64,000 bases of DNA from NCBI GenBank assembly GCA_947503345.1, contig CANNCW010000004.1, positions 62,001 to 126,000 of the forward strand, given 5' to 3'. Both the position numbers and the translations under genes were made by a program. The notes under the pieces are model-generated. The model worked only from the letters and a program-made list of their open reading frames with translations, ran no database searches and was not told the origin of the DNA. Source of the DNA: an uncultured Kangiella sp. (lineage in GTDB: Bacteria; Pseudomonadota; Gammaproteobacteria; Enterobacterales; Kangiellaceae). The first letter of the stretch is position 1. The number at the start of each line of letters is the position of its first letter. This document shows, piece after piece, positions 18,954-27,747 of this stretch.

Positions 18954-19682
18954 TTACCATTCCGTAGCAACTAGCCTTGCTTCTTCCTTACCTTTTTTGA
19001 TTCTTTGCAGTTGAACTAATAAAAAATCATGATCAATGGCCAGCCAGAAATTGGTTTGACGTTTGCGGTTTTTTTCGTTCAATTGGATTTTGGCGGTTTC
19101 AATTTTGCCCATGGGAGTTTCTAAAGTTTCTTGCCCAATCACTTTAAATTCATGGGTTCGAATTCCGCCACGATAACTAATAGTCACAGGCATTATTGGC
19201 TTTTGCGACATAAGTTGTTGGCGCACTGATAATAACTGGGTCAATTGGTCCAATGCACCATCGGCTAATTCAATGGTCCATTGTTTCTTTTTGTATGAGC
19301 CTGTTTCATGGCCAGATTCCCAGTCAAATTGCTGAATCAGATTGCTGTCTTTGAATGAACTATCGGCTATACGTTGATAGTGGATAGGGTAGACTTGGCC
19401 ATCTACAAGCTCAAAGCGACTGGTCTCTTGGCGCTCATCTTTAAAGAAGTAGTATTTGATTTTGGATTGCATGGCGATTTGCCACTGACCATTGGTTAGC
19501 TGTTCTAATTGACGACTAGCGGTGCCAACTTTATCGCCTTTGGCTATGACGTCATACTGAATTTTATAAGGCTTCATAGCTCTCTCTAATGGGCTTTCAT
19601 CGGCTAATAATTTTGGAATACCGAATAATAAAATCAGTAAACCTAGTTGTAGCCAAATGAGTCGCTTATAGAATTTTGCCAT
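18954..19682 (-). CDS. DUF3108 domain protein (periplasmic)
   Basis: Function unknown; DUF3108 proteins are commonly found right after purN in gammaproteobacteria. The frame is open to 19916 but the conserved part starts at MAKFYKRLIW (19682), giving 242 aa; the upstream stretch is the other frame of purN. A signal or anchor helix covers residues 9-27. The mature domain shows the family's YDVIAKGDKVGTASR start and an ETPMGKIETAKI strand. It overlaps the purN stop by 17 bp. Confidence 0.8.
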   Translation of the reverse strand: MAKFYKRLIWLQLGLLILLFGIPKLLADESPLERAMKPYKIQYDVIAKGDKVGTASRQLEQLTNGQWQIAMQSKIKYYFFKDERQETSRFELVDGQVYPIHYQRIADSSFKDSNLIQQFDWESGHETGSYKKKQWTIELADGALDQLTQLLSVRQQLMSQKPIMPVTISYRGGIRTHEFKVIGQETLETPMGKIETAKIQLNEKNRKRQTNFWLAIDHDFLLVQLQRIKKGKEEARLVATEW

Positions 19683-20313
19683 CGAGTACTGCTCTTGCGC
19701 TTCCTGTTTTTGTTTCGAGTTCGAACTGGAGTCTTTCGCCACAGAACCAAGCCACCACTTCTGGATAGAGTTGGTGTTCTTGTTGCTGGATTTTTTGTAC
19801 CAAAGTTTGCTCTGTGTCATTTGCTTCAACATTAATTCGTTTTTGGGCAATAATGGGACCACCGTCGAGCTCTGCGGTAACAAAGTGAACCGTGGTGCCA
19901 TGCTCCTTGTCGCCATTCTCTAAAACCTGTCTATGGGTATGTAGCCCTTTGTATTTTGGTAGTAGAGAAGGGTGTATGTTGATTATTTTGCCAAGGTAAT
20001 GCTGAACCAAGTCTGAACTTAAAATTCGCATAAACCCTGCAAGAATGACCAGGTCAGGCTTGTATATGTCAATAGTTTCAATAAGTTGCGTTTCAAAATT
20101 GGCTTTGTCAGCAAACTCAGTATGATCCACACAAATGGCATCAATATTGGCATTTTCGGCGCGAGTTAGACCATAAGCGTCTGGTTTATTAGAAATAACA
20201 GCACTGATCTCGCCAGAAAAAAGCCCTTGTGATTGTGCATCGATAAGGGCTTGAAGATTGGAGCCATTGCCGGAAATAAGTACGACAATGGACTTTTTGG
20301 ATATTTGAGCCAT
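19666..20313 (-). CDS. purN: Phosphoribosylglycinamide formyltransferase
   Basis: Third step of purine synthesis, using 10-formyl-THF. 215 aa with VLISGNGSNLQALID at the N-terminus (phosphate-binding loop) and the catalytic IHPSLLPKYKGLH motif; VHFVTAELDGGPII contains the catalytic Asp. It follows purM by 8 bp and they form one operon. Confidence 0.96.
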   Translation of the reverse strand: MAQISKKSIVVLISGNGSNLQALIDAQSQGLFSGEISAVISNKPDAYGLTRAENANIDAICVDHTEFADKANFETQLIETIDIYKPDLVILAGFMRILSSDLVQHYLGKIINIHPSLLPKYKGLHTHRQVLENGDKEHGTTVHFVTAELDGGPIIAQKRINVEANDTEQTLVQKIQQQEHQLYPEVVAWFCGERLQFELETKTGSARAVLDGKIL

Positions 20314-20321
20314 ATTCTGGT

Positions 20322-21359
20322 TTAAAGAACAACCTGTTCTTCGTCACCGTCACGATTAGTAATTTCACCTACGCGGTAAACGGTTTCACCTAAAGTTTCT
20401 AATAGCTCTTTTGCTTCATCAGCAACTTCAGCACCAACCACTAATATCATGCCAATACCACAGTTGAAAGTGCGGTACATTTCATGGCGATCAACGTTGC
20501 CCTGTTCTTGTAACCATTCAAAAACTTTCGGCATTTGCCAAGCGTTAGTATCCACGATAGCTTTACTGGTTTTTGGCATTACGCGCGGTAAGTTTTCTTG
20601 TAAGCCGCCACCGGTAATGTGAGAAATTGCTTTAACTTCAACTTCTTTGAATAAGCGTAATAATGGCTTAACGTAGATGCGAGTTGGCTCTAATAAAGTT
20701 TCGCCAAGAGTTTTGCCATTCTCAAATTCACGGTTCACGTCTTCGCCAGAAACTTCTAGAATTTTACGGATCAAAGAGTAACCATTCGAGTGTGGACCGC
20801 TGGAAGCTAATCCTAATAGCACGTCACCTGATTTAACTTTGCTACCGTCGATGATTTTCTTTTTATCCACGATACCAACACAAAAACCAGCTAAATCGTA
20901 GTCGTCGCCTTCGTACATACCGGGCATTTCGGCAGTCTCGCCACCAATTAAAGCGCAACCAGATTGCAAACAACCTTCGCCAATACCTTCAACAACGTCA
21001 GCAGCAACGTCAACGTCTAGCTTGCCTGTTGCATAATAATCTAGGAAAAATAAAGGCTCGGCACCTTGAACGATTAAGTCGTTTACGCACATAGCTACTA
21101 AATCGATACCTACTGTATCGTGCTTTTTCATGTTTAATGCTAGACGCAGCTTGGTGCCTACGCCATCAGTACCAGCTACTAAAGCAGGCTCGTCATAACC
21201 CGTAGGTAAGTCGAATAAAGCGCCAAAACCGCCGATATTGCCCATGACTTCAGGGCGATAGGTTTTCTTGGTAATACCTTTGATTCGGTCAACTAATGCA
21301 TTGCCCGCATCAATATCAACGCCAGCATCTTTATAACTTAAAGATTGTTTCTCACTCAT
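20322..21359 (-). CDS. purM: Phosphoribosylformylglycinamidine cyclo-ligase (AIR synthetase)
   Basis: Closes the imidazole ring in purine synthesis. 345 aa, normal length, with the signatures [43 protein letters not shown] and [15 protein letters not shown]. First gene of a purM-purN-DUF3108 operon; a 190-bp gap separates it from the OmpA-type lipoprotein gene upstream. Confidence 0.97.
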   Translation of the reverse strand: MSEKQSLSYKDAGVDIDAGNALVDRIKGITKKTYRPEVMGNIGGFGALFDLPTGYDEPALVAGTDGVGTKLRLALNMKKHDTVGIDLVAMCVNDLIVQGAEPLFFLDYYATGKLDVDVAADVVEGIGEGCLQSGCALIGGETAEMPGMYEGDDYDLAGFCVGIVDKKKIIDGSKVKSGDVLLGLASSGPHSNGYSLIRKILEVSGEDVNREFENGKTLGETLLEPTRIYVKPLLRLFKEVEVKAISHITGGGLQENLPRVMPKTSKAIVDTNAWQMPKVFEWLQEQGNVDRHEMYRTFNCGIGMILVVGAEVADEAKELLETLGETVYRVGEITNRDGDEEQVVL

Positions 21360-21456
21360 GGATTTTCCTATTCGTGGTTAGACTCAATTAGCGGCGCTAA
21401 TTTTACTAGAAGTCAGGCGCTAGGTCGACACTAAAGCTTTATCTTGTTGGGGAAAA

Positions 21457-21484
21457 CTAAAAAAAAGAGCGCACAAGGCGCTCT
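21457..21484 (-). terminator. Intrinsic terminator of the OmpA-type lipoprotein gene
   Basis: On the minus strand, AGAGCGC-CTTGT-GCGCTCT is followed by a run of T. It lies about 68 bp after the stop of the lipoprotein gene and before purM. Confidence 0.85.
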
Positions 21485-21551
21485 ATCTAAGTAAAAGGTA
21501 CAAAATGTACACTTTGGGGGACTTTATGACTCTTAATTCAATTCTTGATAA

Positions 21552-22226
21552 TTAGCTCGCAGGTTGAATTGGAATGATTTTCAACTCTACACGACGGTTA
21601 CGTGCTCGACCTGACTCTGTATCGTTTGAAGCGATAGGGTAAGCTTCGCCCAATCCCACGCTTTGCAGGCGCTCAGAAGCAACATTTTTAGTACGCAAGA
21701 AGCTGGATACGCTCGCCGCACGTTTTTCAGATAATTCGCGGTTATAGCCTTCCGCGCCTGTAGAGTCGGTAAATCCTGCGACTTCAAGGTTAGTATCTTT
21801 AAATTTATAAAGCACTTTAGCCACCGAATCTAATACAGGGTAGAAGTTACCATTGATGTCATAGCGGTTAGTTTCAAACGTGATATCACCAGGCATAATC
21901 AGATGAATTTGATCACCATCACGTTGTACGCCAACGCCGGTGCCAGCAAGTTCGTCACGTAGTTCTTTTTCTTGGTGGTCCATATAGGCGCCAACACCAG
22001 CACCAATTGCGCCACAACCTAAAGCTGCGTTACGAGCTGACTCGCTGTTACGAGTTGAGCCTATAATACCGCATACTACAGCGCCAATAGCGCCATATTT
22101 TACCGCTTTACTGGTTTTTTCTTCACCTGTATAAGGGTCTAAAACCGTACAGCCAGTAAATAAACTAGCACTTAACGCCATGCTTAAACCTAAAGTTAAC
22201 CTTTTGTTATTTCTTAACTTCACCAT
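21552..22226 (-). CDS. OmpA-family outer membrane lipoprotein (YiaD-like)
   Basis: Outer membrane lipoprotein with a peptidoglycan-binding domain. The start at 22226 (MVKLRNNKRL) gives 224 aa and places a lipobox LFTGC at about residue 26. Residues 40-90 form a glycine-zipper helix (GAIGAVVCGIIG; GCGAIGAGVGAYM). The C-terminal OmpA domain has the diaminopimelate-binding pattern GFTDSTGAEGYNRELSEKRA and ends GRARNRRVELKI. It is transcribed alone, divergent from the DUF2066 gene, with a terminator behind it. Confidence 0.9.
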   Translation of the reverse strand: MVKLRNNKRLTLGLSMALSASLFTGCTVLDPYTGEEKTSKAVKYGAIGAVVCGIIGSTRNSESARNAALGCGAIGAGVGAYMDHQEKELRDELAGTGVGVQRDGDQIHLIMPGDITFETNRYDINGNFYPVLDSVAKVLYKFKDTNLEVAGFTDSTGAEGYNRELSEKRAASVSSFLRTKNVASERLQSVGLGEAYPIASNDTESGRARNRRVELKIIPIQPAS

Positions 22227-22458
22227 AATAATTTCCACTTGTTGTTTGACTGTTAAAAATTATAGGCAGGCTTTTATGAATTTAATCTGAACTGATTCAC
22301 TGGTACTTTGCCAAACTGATACAGAATTCAAAATTTAAGAAAATAGAATGTTAAATTTCGCACACTTTATGGGTATGTCTAGCGTCATAAATAAAAGCTG
22401 TTAGAATAGTTGCAATATACAAAGTGGAAATAAAGCATTGAGAATTATAGGAATGACT

Positions 22459-23541
22459 ATGGCTTTACACAGAAATTGGATAGCAATATCTTTACTTAGC
22501 TTATTAGGTTGGACGATAAGTTTTTCAGGTCAAACTGAAGAAATGAAAGACTTATACACAGCTAGCTGGCCAGTATCTGATCAAACTACTCAAGTAAGAA
22601 ATAGAGCTTTAGGCAATGCTTTTGCTCAAGTTTTAGTTCGGGCTAGTGGTAGTGAGAAAGTTCTAAATTCATCAGCTATTAAATCCAGTATTCCTAATGC
22701 AAGCGCTTATATGCGACTTTATACTTATAAAAAACTTGGTTTGGAAGAGCAAAAAGTTTATAAGAAACCATTATTGTTAAAAGTTAGTTTTGAACCAAAT
22801 GCCGTTACCAACTTATTAAAGGATGCTGGTCAGCCGGTGTGGAATAACAACCGTCCAACAGGCGCCTATTGGATAGCTGTTGAGCGCAATGGCGATCGTC
22901 AAATTTCTGCGGATGGCCAAGGTGGCGCGGCAATTGCTGTTACAAAGCAAGCGAATCAACGCGGTTTGCCGGTTATGTTGCCATTGATGGATCTAGAAGA
23001 TAAGTCTGCAGTTTCTGCAGCAGATGTTTGGGGCAAATTTGCTGACCCAGTTGCAAGAGCCTCTCGTCGTTACAATGCAGATTATACAGTGATGGGACGC
23101 TTGAGTGGTGACTCTGGAAGTTGGCAGGGTAGTTGGAGTGTTAATTTTGGTGGCGATAGCATGAGCTTTACCACTAGCGCGCCTTCACAAGAACAAGCTG
23201 TGGCAAAAATGGTGAATCGAGTTGCTGATCGATTGGCAATGAAGCTCGCAGTAGTATTAAATAGCGAAACTCAAACGGATTATTTGGTAGTTACTGGGTT
23301 AAGTTCAATCGAGTCATATGCCAAAGTGCAAAGTTTGCTAAGCAACCTAAGTATGGTTAGCTCGGTTAATGCGATTGAAGTTAAAGAAGACGAAGTTTTG
23401 TTTAAACTTGGTTTGCAGTCGTCAACACGATACTTAGTGGATGCTTTAGGCTTAAGCAAAAATTTACGCCCCAGCAGTGCTGATAGTTTTGGTAATTCCG
23501 TCAATTCTACGCAAGCATTAGTGTATAATTGGCGTGATTAA
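22459..23541 (+). CDS. DUF2066 domain protein (secreted)
   Basis: Function unknown. The ATG at 22459 follows TAGGA by 6 bp and opens directly into a signal peptide (WIAISLLSLLGWTISFSG); in-frame TTG/ATG codons at 22438 and 22453 are less likely. 360 aa. The DUF2066 domain is recognised by LYTASWPVSDQTTQVRNRA and the LVRASGSEKVL segment. In gammaproteobacteria this gene usually sits upstream of hda, as here. No lipobox is seen. It is probably an envelope protein. Confidence 0.8.
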   Translation: MALHRNWIAISLLSLLGWTISFSGQTEEMKDLYTASWPVSDQTTQVRNRALGNAFAQVLVRASGSEKVLNSSAIKSSIPNASAYMRLYTYKKLGLEEQKVYKKPLLLKVSFEPNAVTNLLKDAGQPVWNNNRPTGAYWIAVERNGDRQISADGQGGAAIAVTKQANQRGLPVMLPLMDLEDKSAVSAADVWGKFADPVARASRRYNADYTVMGRLSGDSGSWQGSWSVNFGGDSMSFTTSAPSQEQAVAKMVNRVADRLAMKLAVVLNSETQTDYLVVTGLSSIESYAKVQSLLSNLSMVSSVNAIEVKEDEVLFKLGLQSSTRYLVDALGLSKNLRPSSADSFGNSVNSTQALVYNWRD

Positions 23542-23587
23542 TAGAGTTCTTCAAGAGTTCTAAAGGATAAATAATAAGAAGTTATTC

Positions 23588-24151
23588 ATGAGTTTAAGTG
23601 TAATCCCAAACGTAATTACTATCATTAGAGTGCTATTAATAGCGCCTTTTGTAATGTATTTGTTGCAAGGTGATTATGAGGCTGCGTTGATTATATTCTT
23701 AATCGCCGGAGCTTCAGACGGCTTAGATGGTTTATTGGCTAAAGGATTTAAATGGCAGAGTAGGTTTGGTTCAATAACGGACCCTTTGGCTGATAAGCTA
23801 TTGTTTTTTGTGGCTTTATTGCTACTGGCAGTTAAAGGTCATGTTTCTTGGAACCTCTTTTGGGTAGCAACTTTAAGAGATATTATTATTGTGACGGGGG
23901 CAACCTGGTTCCACTTTAAATATGGACGTTATGATATGAAGCCAACCTTAATCTCCAAATTGAATACGGTTTTACTGATTTTATTAGTGCTTTTGGTTTT
24001 AGTCAGTCTAGCTCAATGGTATCCATTACCAGATTGGCTGTTTGAAAGCTTTGAATGGGTTATTATTACAACCAGTGTTATTAGCGGTATTCATTACTTA
24101 TGGTTAGGTCGCCAAGCCTATTTAGAAAAAGTTTCTCAGAAAGCTACATAA
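23588..24151 (+). CDS. CDP-alcohol phosphatidyltransferase family protein (PgsA-like)
   Basis: Membrane enzyme of phospholipid headgroup synthesis, 187 aa with about five hydrophobic segments. The CDP-alcohol motif D-G-x2-A-R-x8-G-x3-D-x3-D is present as DGLLAK...GSITDPLAD, with Lys in place of the usual Arg. Overall it resembles phosphatidylglycerophosphate synthase, but members next to hda are often a second paralogue, so the substrate is left open. It lies between the DUF2066 gene and hda, 3 bp before hda. Confidence 0.85.
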   Translation: MSLSVIPNVITIIRVLLIAPFVMYLLQGDYEAALIIFLIAGASDGLDGLLAKGFKWQSRFGSITDPLADKLLFFVALLLLAVKGHVSWNLFWVATLRDIIIVTGATWFHFKYGRYDMKPTLISKLNTVLLILLVLLVLVSLAQWYPLPDWLFESFEWVIITTSVISGIHYLWLGRQAYLEKVSQKAT

Positions 24152-24154
24152 ACC

Positions 24155-24850
24155 ATGCTACAACTTCCTTTAGACTTCGAATTAAAAGTCGATGCTACTT
24201 TTGATAATTTTATACCCAGCGGTAATTTGTTATTGCTTGAGGCAATGCAGTCGATAACTTCTGGACAGCAAGAGTTTTTATACATTCACGGAGAAAATGG
24301 CTCTGGCAAAACACACTTACTACAAGCCTTAGCTCATCAAACTGCGAATATTGCAGAGCTCAACCTTGCTTACTTGCCATTAGAATCTGATGCGCTAGTT
24401 CCAGAATTGTTATCCAGTTTTGAGGCATTTGATTGTGTTTGCTTGGATAATATTGAAGTGATTTTGACTAGGGAAAATGCATATCAATGGCAAGAATCAA
24501 TATTCCATTTATATAATCATTTAAAAGATCAAAATAAAAGTTTAGTGATTACAGCCAATCAAGCACCGTCGGGTTTGACTTGTAGTTTAAAAGATTTGCA
24601 GTCGCGTTTATCGGCGATGTTTATTCATGAAATCAAGCCTTTAACTGATGAAGATAAAAAACTTTATATTCAGCGAAAAGCTAAAGATAAAGGGTTGGAG
24701 CTTGCTGATGAATTGGCTTCTTATATGCTTTCGAGAGGAAAGCGTGACTTAAACAGTTTGAATGAGTCGATGGAAAAGCTTGATGTTGCATCCTTGCAAG
24801 CAAAACGAAAAATTACCAAGCCTTTTATAAAAGAAGTTCTAGGACTCTAG
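24155..24850 (+). CDS. hda: DnaA regulatory inactivator Hda
   Basis: AAA+ protein that, with the DNA clamp, stimulates ATP hydrolysis by DnaA to prevent re-initiation. 231 aa. The N-terminus (MLQLPLDFEL) looks like the clamp-binding QLxLxF motif. Walker A is GENGSGKTHLL; the Walker B region is FDCVCLDNIEVI; the arginine-finger/sensor helix is in DLQSRLSAMFIHEIKPL. It is convergent with the next gene and overlaps it by 12 bp. Confidence 0.93.
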   Translation: MLQLPLDFELKVDATFDNFIPSGNLLLLEAMQSITSGQQEFLYIHGENGSGKTHLLQALAHQTANIAELNLAYLPLESDALVPELLSSFEAFDCVCLDNIEVILTRENAYQWQESIFHLYNHLKDQNKSLVITANQAPSGLTCSLKDLQSRLSAMFIHEIKPLTDEDKKLYIQRKAKDKGLELADELASYMLSRGKRDLNSLNESMEKLDVASLQAKRKITKPFIKEVLGL

Positions 24851-25204
24851 TTTTTCAGCTTCTTTTTCTTGAAATAAAAATTCTAAGCTTTCTTTGGCAT
24901 GACGCAAGTGAGGGATTACAATTGAGCCACCAACTAGCATGGCAACTCCCATAGCTTCATCAATTTCATCTCGACTCCATCCCTGCGCCACTGCCTGTTC
25001 TAAATGATAATCAATGCAGTCGTTACAGCGTAATACCATCGAAGTCACTAAACCTAATAACTCCTTAGTCTTTTTGTCTAAAGCGCCATCACCATAAGCG
25101 GTTTTATCTAACCCGAAAAGTCGTTTAATCAACAAACTATTGGTTTCTAAAGCAGCTTCATTTCCTGCTTTGCGCTTGGTGCGAAATTCTTCAAAAGGGT
25201 GCAT
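24839..25204 (-). CDS. Carboxymuconolactone decarboxylase / AhpD-like protein
   Basis: 121-aa alpha-helical protein of the CMD superfamily. The AhpD-type active-site pattern is visible as MVLRCNDCIDYHLEQAVAQG: C-x2-C followed by His four residues later, typical of peroxidase-linked disulfide reductases. The physiological substrate is unknown. It lies downstream of the pheA-DAHP synthase operon on the same strand, 57 bp after it. Confidence 0.85.
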   Translation of the reverse strand: MHPFEEFRTKRKAGNEAALETNSLLIKRLFGLDKTAYGDGALDKKTKELLGLVTSMVLRCNDCIDYHLEQAVAQGWSRDEIDEAMGVAMLVGGSIVIPHLRHAKESLEFLFQEKEAEKLES

Positions 25205-25261
25205 AATATTCTCTCGTGTTTTTTCGGATTGTACTTCTGAAAATTGTTTATGCCAATAGCA

Positions 25262-26299
25262 TTATAATCTTTTATATGCAGATTGGATGAGGGCTTCAGT
25301 GGTACCCCAGTCAATGCAACCATCAGTGATAGATTGACCATAAGTTAAATGTGCTTTATCGCTATGGATTGGCTGATTACCTGCGATCAAATGGCTTTCC
25401 AACATTAGACCGAAGATTGAATTATTACCTGCAATTTTTTGCTCAATGATATCATTGAAAACAATCGGTTGGTTCCGATAATCTTTACTGGAATTACCGT
25501 GACTACAATCTACGATAAATTGAGGTTTTATTTTTTCTGAGATTAACTCTTTTTCTAAGCTTTGAATCGATTCACTTTGATAATTGGGAGTCTTACCACC
25601 TCGTAAAATAATATGAGCATGGTTGTTACCTTTTGTTTTAAGAAGCGCTATTTTTCCATTTGAATCAATGCCCATAAAATTATGAGATGATTTTGCGGCA
25701 ATTAAGGCATTTTTCGCTATCGATAGAGAGCCATCTGTACCATTTTTAAAACCAACTGGCATGGATAGGCCTGATGCCATTTCTCGGTGAGTCTGAGACT
25801 CAGTAGTGCGCGCCCCGATAGCTGACCAACTTACTAAATCTGCTAAATATTGAGGGGAAATAGGATCTAGAGCTTCGGTTGCAACTGGCATACCCAATTC
25901 TGCTAGCCAAGTTAATAGACCTCTGGCCCGACGGAGTCCTGAAGCCACATTAAAACTATTGTTCAAATCGGGATCATTGATATAACCCTTCCAACCGATG
26001 TGTGTTCTTGGCTTTTCAAAATAAACTCTCATGGCTAATAGAAACTTATCTTTCACTTGTTCAGAAAGTTTTTGAAGATGAGTTGCGTATTCTTTTGCAG
26101 CATCAATATCATGAATAGAACAGGGGCCACAAATTAGTAATAAACGATTATCCTTCCCCTCCATGATGTTCTTAATGGTATTGCGTGAGTTGATAATGTT
26201 CGACTTTGCCGTCTCAGAAAGCGGAATGTCGTGCTTAACTTCTTTGGGTGTAGGCAATATATCAATTTGTTGAATATTTAAATTATTTAATTGAGTCAT
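25262..26299 (-). CDS. DAHP synthase, type I-alpha (AroG/AroF/AroH type)
   Basis: First enzyme of the shikimate pathway: PEP plus erythrose-4-phosphate to DAHP. The ATG at 26299 (MTQLNNLNIQ) gives 345 aa; a TTG at 26326 would overlap pheA. Signatures include LLICGPCSIHD, MRVYFEKPRTHIGWKGYI, GARTTESQTHREMASGLSMP and FIVDCSHGNSSKD. It follows pheA by 7 bp and is controlled by the pheA attenuator, so it is expected to be the Phe/Tyr-responsive isoenzyme. A second, type I-beta DAHP synthase lies in the trp operon of this window. Confidence 0.94.
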   Translation of the reverse strand: MTQLNNLNIQQIDILPTPKEVKHDIPLSETAKSNIINSRNTIKNIMEGKDNRLLLICGPCSIHDIDAAKEYATHLQKLSEQVKDKFLLAMRVYFEKPRTHIGWKGYINDPDLNNSFNVASGLRRARGLLTWLAELGMPVATEALDPISPQYLADLVSWSAIGARTTESQTHREMASGLSMPVGFKNGTDGSLSIAKNALIAAKSSHNFMGIDSNGKIALLKTKGNNHAHIILRGGKTPNYQSESIQSLEKELISEKIKPQFIVDCSHGNSSKDYRNQPIVFNDIIEQKIAGNNSIFGLMLESHLIAGNQPIHSDKAHLTYGQSITDGCIDWGTTEALIQSAYKRL

Positions 26300-26306
26300 A
26301 AACAGA

Positions 26307-27491
26307 TTACTCAGCTGATTTATCAATAAGTGCTGAAATATCTAAATTTGTAGCTAAAATATCGTGCATTGGATAGCAGCCAATGATATCCAAATCACTT
26401 GCTGCTACTTCCAATTTATGGATAGCTTCTTGAATCTCTGGTGAGGCTAGATTGCCTTCAATATCTATGTAGAAACGCTCTTGCCAAGGTTTGTTTGTTA
26501 TTGGACGTGACTCAATCTTTGTCATATTTATGTTGTTATGACTAATAATAGATAAGCATTCAGCCAGGGAGCCGGCTTGTTGTTTTGTGACTAAGAGCAA
26601 ACTGGTTTTCGCAGGGATTTTTTCTGGAACTTTGACCGAAGATTTCGATATTAAAATGAAACGAGTAAAGTTATCCTTAAAGCTATTGATTCCATTTGCT
26701 AATATTTGCAAACCAGAAGATAAAGCAGCTTCTTCGCTAGCAATGGCGGCAATTTTTGGATTGTTATACTCTTCGACCAGCTTTAAGGCTGAGCTAGTGC
26801 TAGAGCGAAAGTGAGTATTGATATGACTATTTTTATTGAGGAATTCCTTCGACTGAATTAATGCCTGAGGATGTGAATAAACCTCTCTAACACTCTCTAT
26901 AGTCGCATTAGCAAGTCCAATTAGGCAGTGCTTGACTCTGAGTTTTTCTTCACCGATAACTTTTACTTGATAGTCTAAAATAAGATCATGTATCTCTGGA
27001 ATATTGCCTGAGCTGGTGTTTTCAATCGGAACTAAAGCATAATCACAGTCACCATTTGCGACGGCTTGGAATATGCTTTGAAAATTATTATAAAACTTTG
27101 CTTGATACTTCTGACTCTTTGTTGAAAAGTGATTGCCCGCGGCAATGGCTGAATAAGAGGTATCGTCACCTAGCAAAGCCAGTTGAATAGTTCCTTTGGT
27201 TGCAGAGTCTTTCTCAAGAAAGTAGTCATACTGGGTTCTAATAGAGTCTTCGATTATGCCGTGAAACAGTCCTAGAGTGGTGGAGGTATCCAGTCCTAAC
27301 TCCTTTGCATCGGATAATAGCTGCTTTAATAAGCGCTGTTCTTGCCCCTGATCACGTATCTCCATAGCATTTTGATACTTACTTTCAGCAACTTGCAAAC
27401 TTATTGCGCGACGTTCTGCGAATAGTCGTAACAGTTTTTTATCAATCTCATTTATAGATTTTCGTAAGCTTAATAGCGGTTCATTACTCAT
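26307..27491 (-). CDS. pheA: Bifunctional chorismate mutase / prephenate dehydratase
   Basis: P-protein of phenylalanine synthesis, 394 aa. The AroQ-type chorismate mutase domain is residues 1-90 (LRKSINEIDKKLLRLFAERR; LFHGIIEDSIRTQ). Prephenate dehydratase covers about 105-285, with a YSAIAAGNHFSTKS strand and VPIENTSSGNI containing the catalytic region, followed by NGINSFKDNFTRFILIS with the key Thr-Arg-Phe. The ACT domain at 295-380 carries the ESRP allosteric motif. The gene is preceded by a complete ribosome-mediated attenuator and is followed by a DAHP synthase gene. Confidence 0.96.
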   Translation of the reverse strand: MSNEPLLSLRKSINEIDKKLLRLFAERRAISLQVAESKYQNAMEIRDQGQEQRLLKQLLSDAKELGLDTSTTLGLFHGIIEDSIRTQYDYFLEKDSATKGTIQLALLGDDTSYSAIAAGNHFSTKSQKYQAKFYNNFQSIFQAVANGDCDYALVPIENTSSGNIPEIHDLILDYQVKVIGEEKLRVKHCLIGLANATIESVREVYSHPQALIQSKEFLNKNSHINTHFRSSTSSALKLVEEYNNPKIAAIASEEAALSSGLQILANGINSFKDNFTRFILISKSSVKVPEKIPAKTSLLLVTKQQAGSLAECLSIISHNNINMTKIESRPITNKPWQERFYIDIEGNLASPEIQEAIHKLEVAASDLDIIGCYPMHDILATNLDISALIDKSAE

Positions 27492-27518
27492 ATTAAATAC
27501 TCATTTGCATGACATTGG

Positions 27519-27548
27519 GCAAAAAAAAAGCCTCCGGTTAGGGAGGCT
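27519..27548 (-). terminator. Attenuator terminator (stem 3:4) of pheA operon
   Basis: On the minus strand AGCCTCC/GGAGGCT pairs around loop CTAACC and runs into nine T residues, 26 bp after the leader stop and 28 bp before pheA. Segment 3 (CCTCC plus TA) can instead pair with the leader-end CTAGGAGG at 27570-27577, giving the antiterminator. A further 10-bp inverted repeat (27560-27569 with 27610-27619) provides the 1:2 protector hairpin. Confidence 0.93.
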
Positions 27549-27573
27549 CTATAAATTTTAACCAATAGTCCTC

Positions 27574-27630
27574 CTAGCCATTAAGACCATAGAAATAAAA
27601 ATAAAAAGAACTATTGGTTGAATATTTCAT
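27574..27630 (-). CDS. Leader peptide of pheA attenuator, with Phe-Tyr repeats
   Basis: An 18-residue ORF reading MKYSTNSSFYFYFYGLNG and ending TAG. It carries three Phe and four Tyr codons, six of them as an uninterrupted FYFYFY. It precedes the 2:3/3:4 alternative hairpins at the spacing expected for ribosome stalling control. An in-frame ATG at 27639 would add MQI. No good Shine-Dalgarno is visible before either ATG. The E. coli pheL peptide is Phe-rich but lacks the Tyr alternation, so joint Phe and Tyr sensing is inferred. Confidence 0.88.
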   Translation of the reverse strand: MKYSTNSSFYFYFYGLNG

Positions 27631-27638
27631 AATCTGCA

Positions 27639-27666
27639 TTCTTATGCTGTTAAAGATCTTTGTCAA
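27639..27666 (-). promoter_or_regulatory. Candidate pheA-operon promoter region
   Basis: A perfect -35 hexamer TTGACA lies at 27661-27666 on the minus strand. A -10 candidate (CATAAG or TAAGAA) follows at 15-16 bp, which is weak. The spacer contains the palindrome AAAGATCTTT. If correct, transcription would begin within a few bases of the leader ATG. Low certainty on the -10. Confidence 0.4.
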
Positions 27667-27747
27667 TAGCTATATAAACTTTTTCGTAAAAAATCCTTTG
27701 TTATGATATAAATGGTGTACTTATAGGCGGCAACATTAGTAGCTATT

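Noticed and set aside
26300-26326. Upstream TTG start for the type I-alpha DAHP synthase
   Set aside because: It would overlap pheA by 20 bp, lacks a ribosome site, and the ATG at 26299 fits the family's length.
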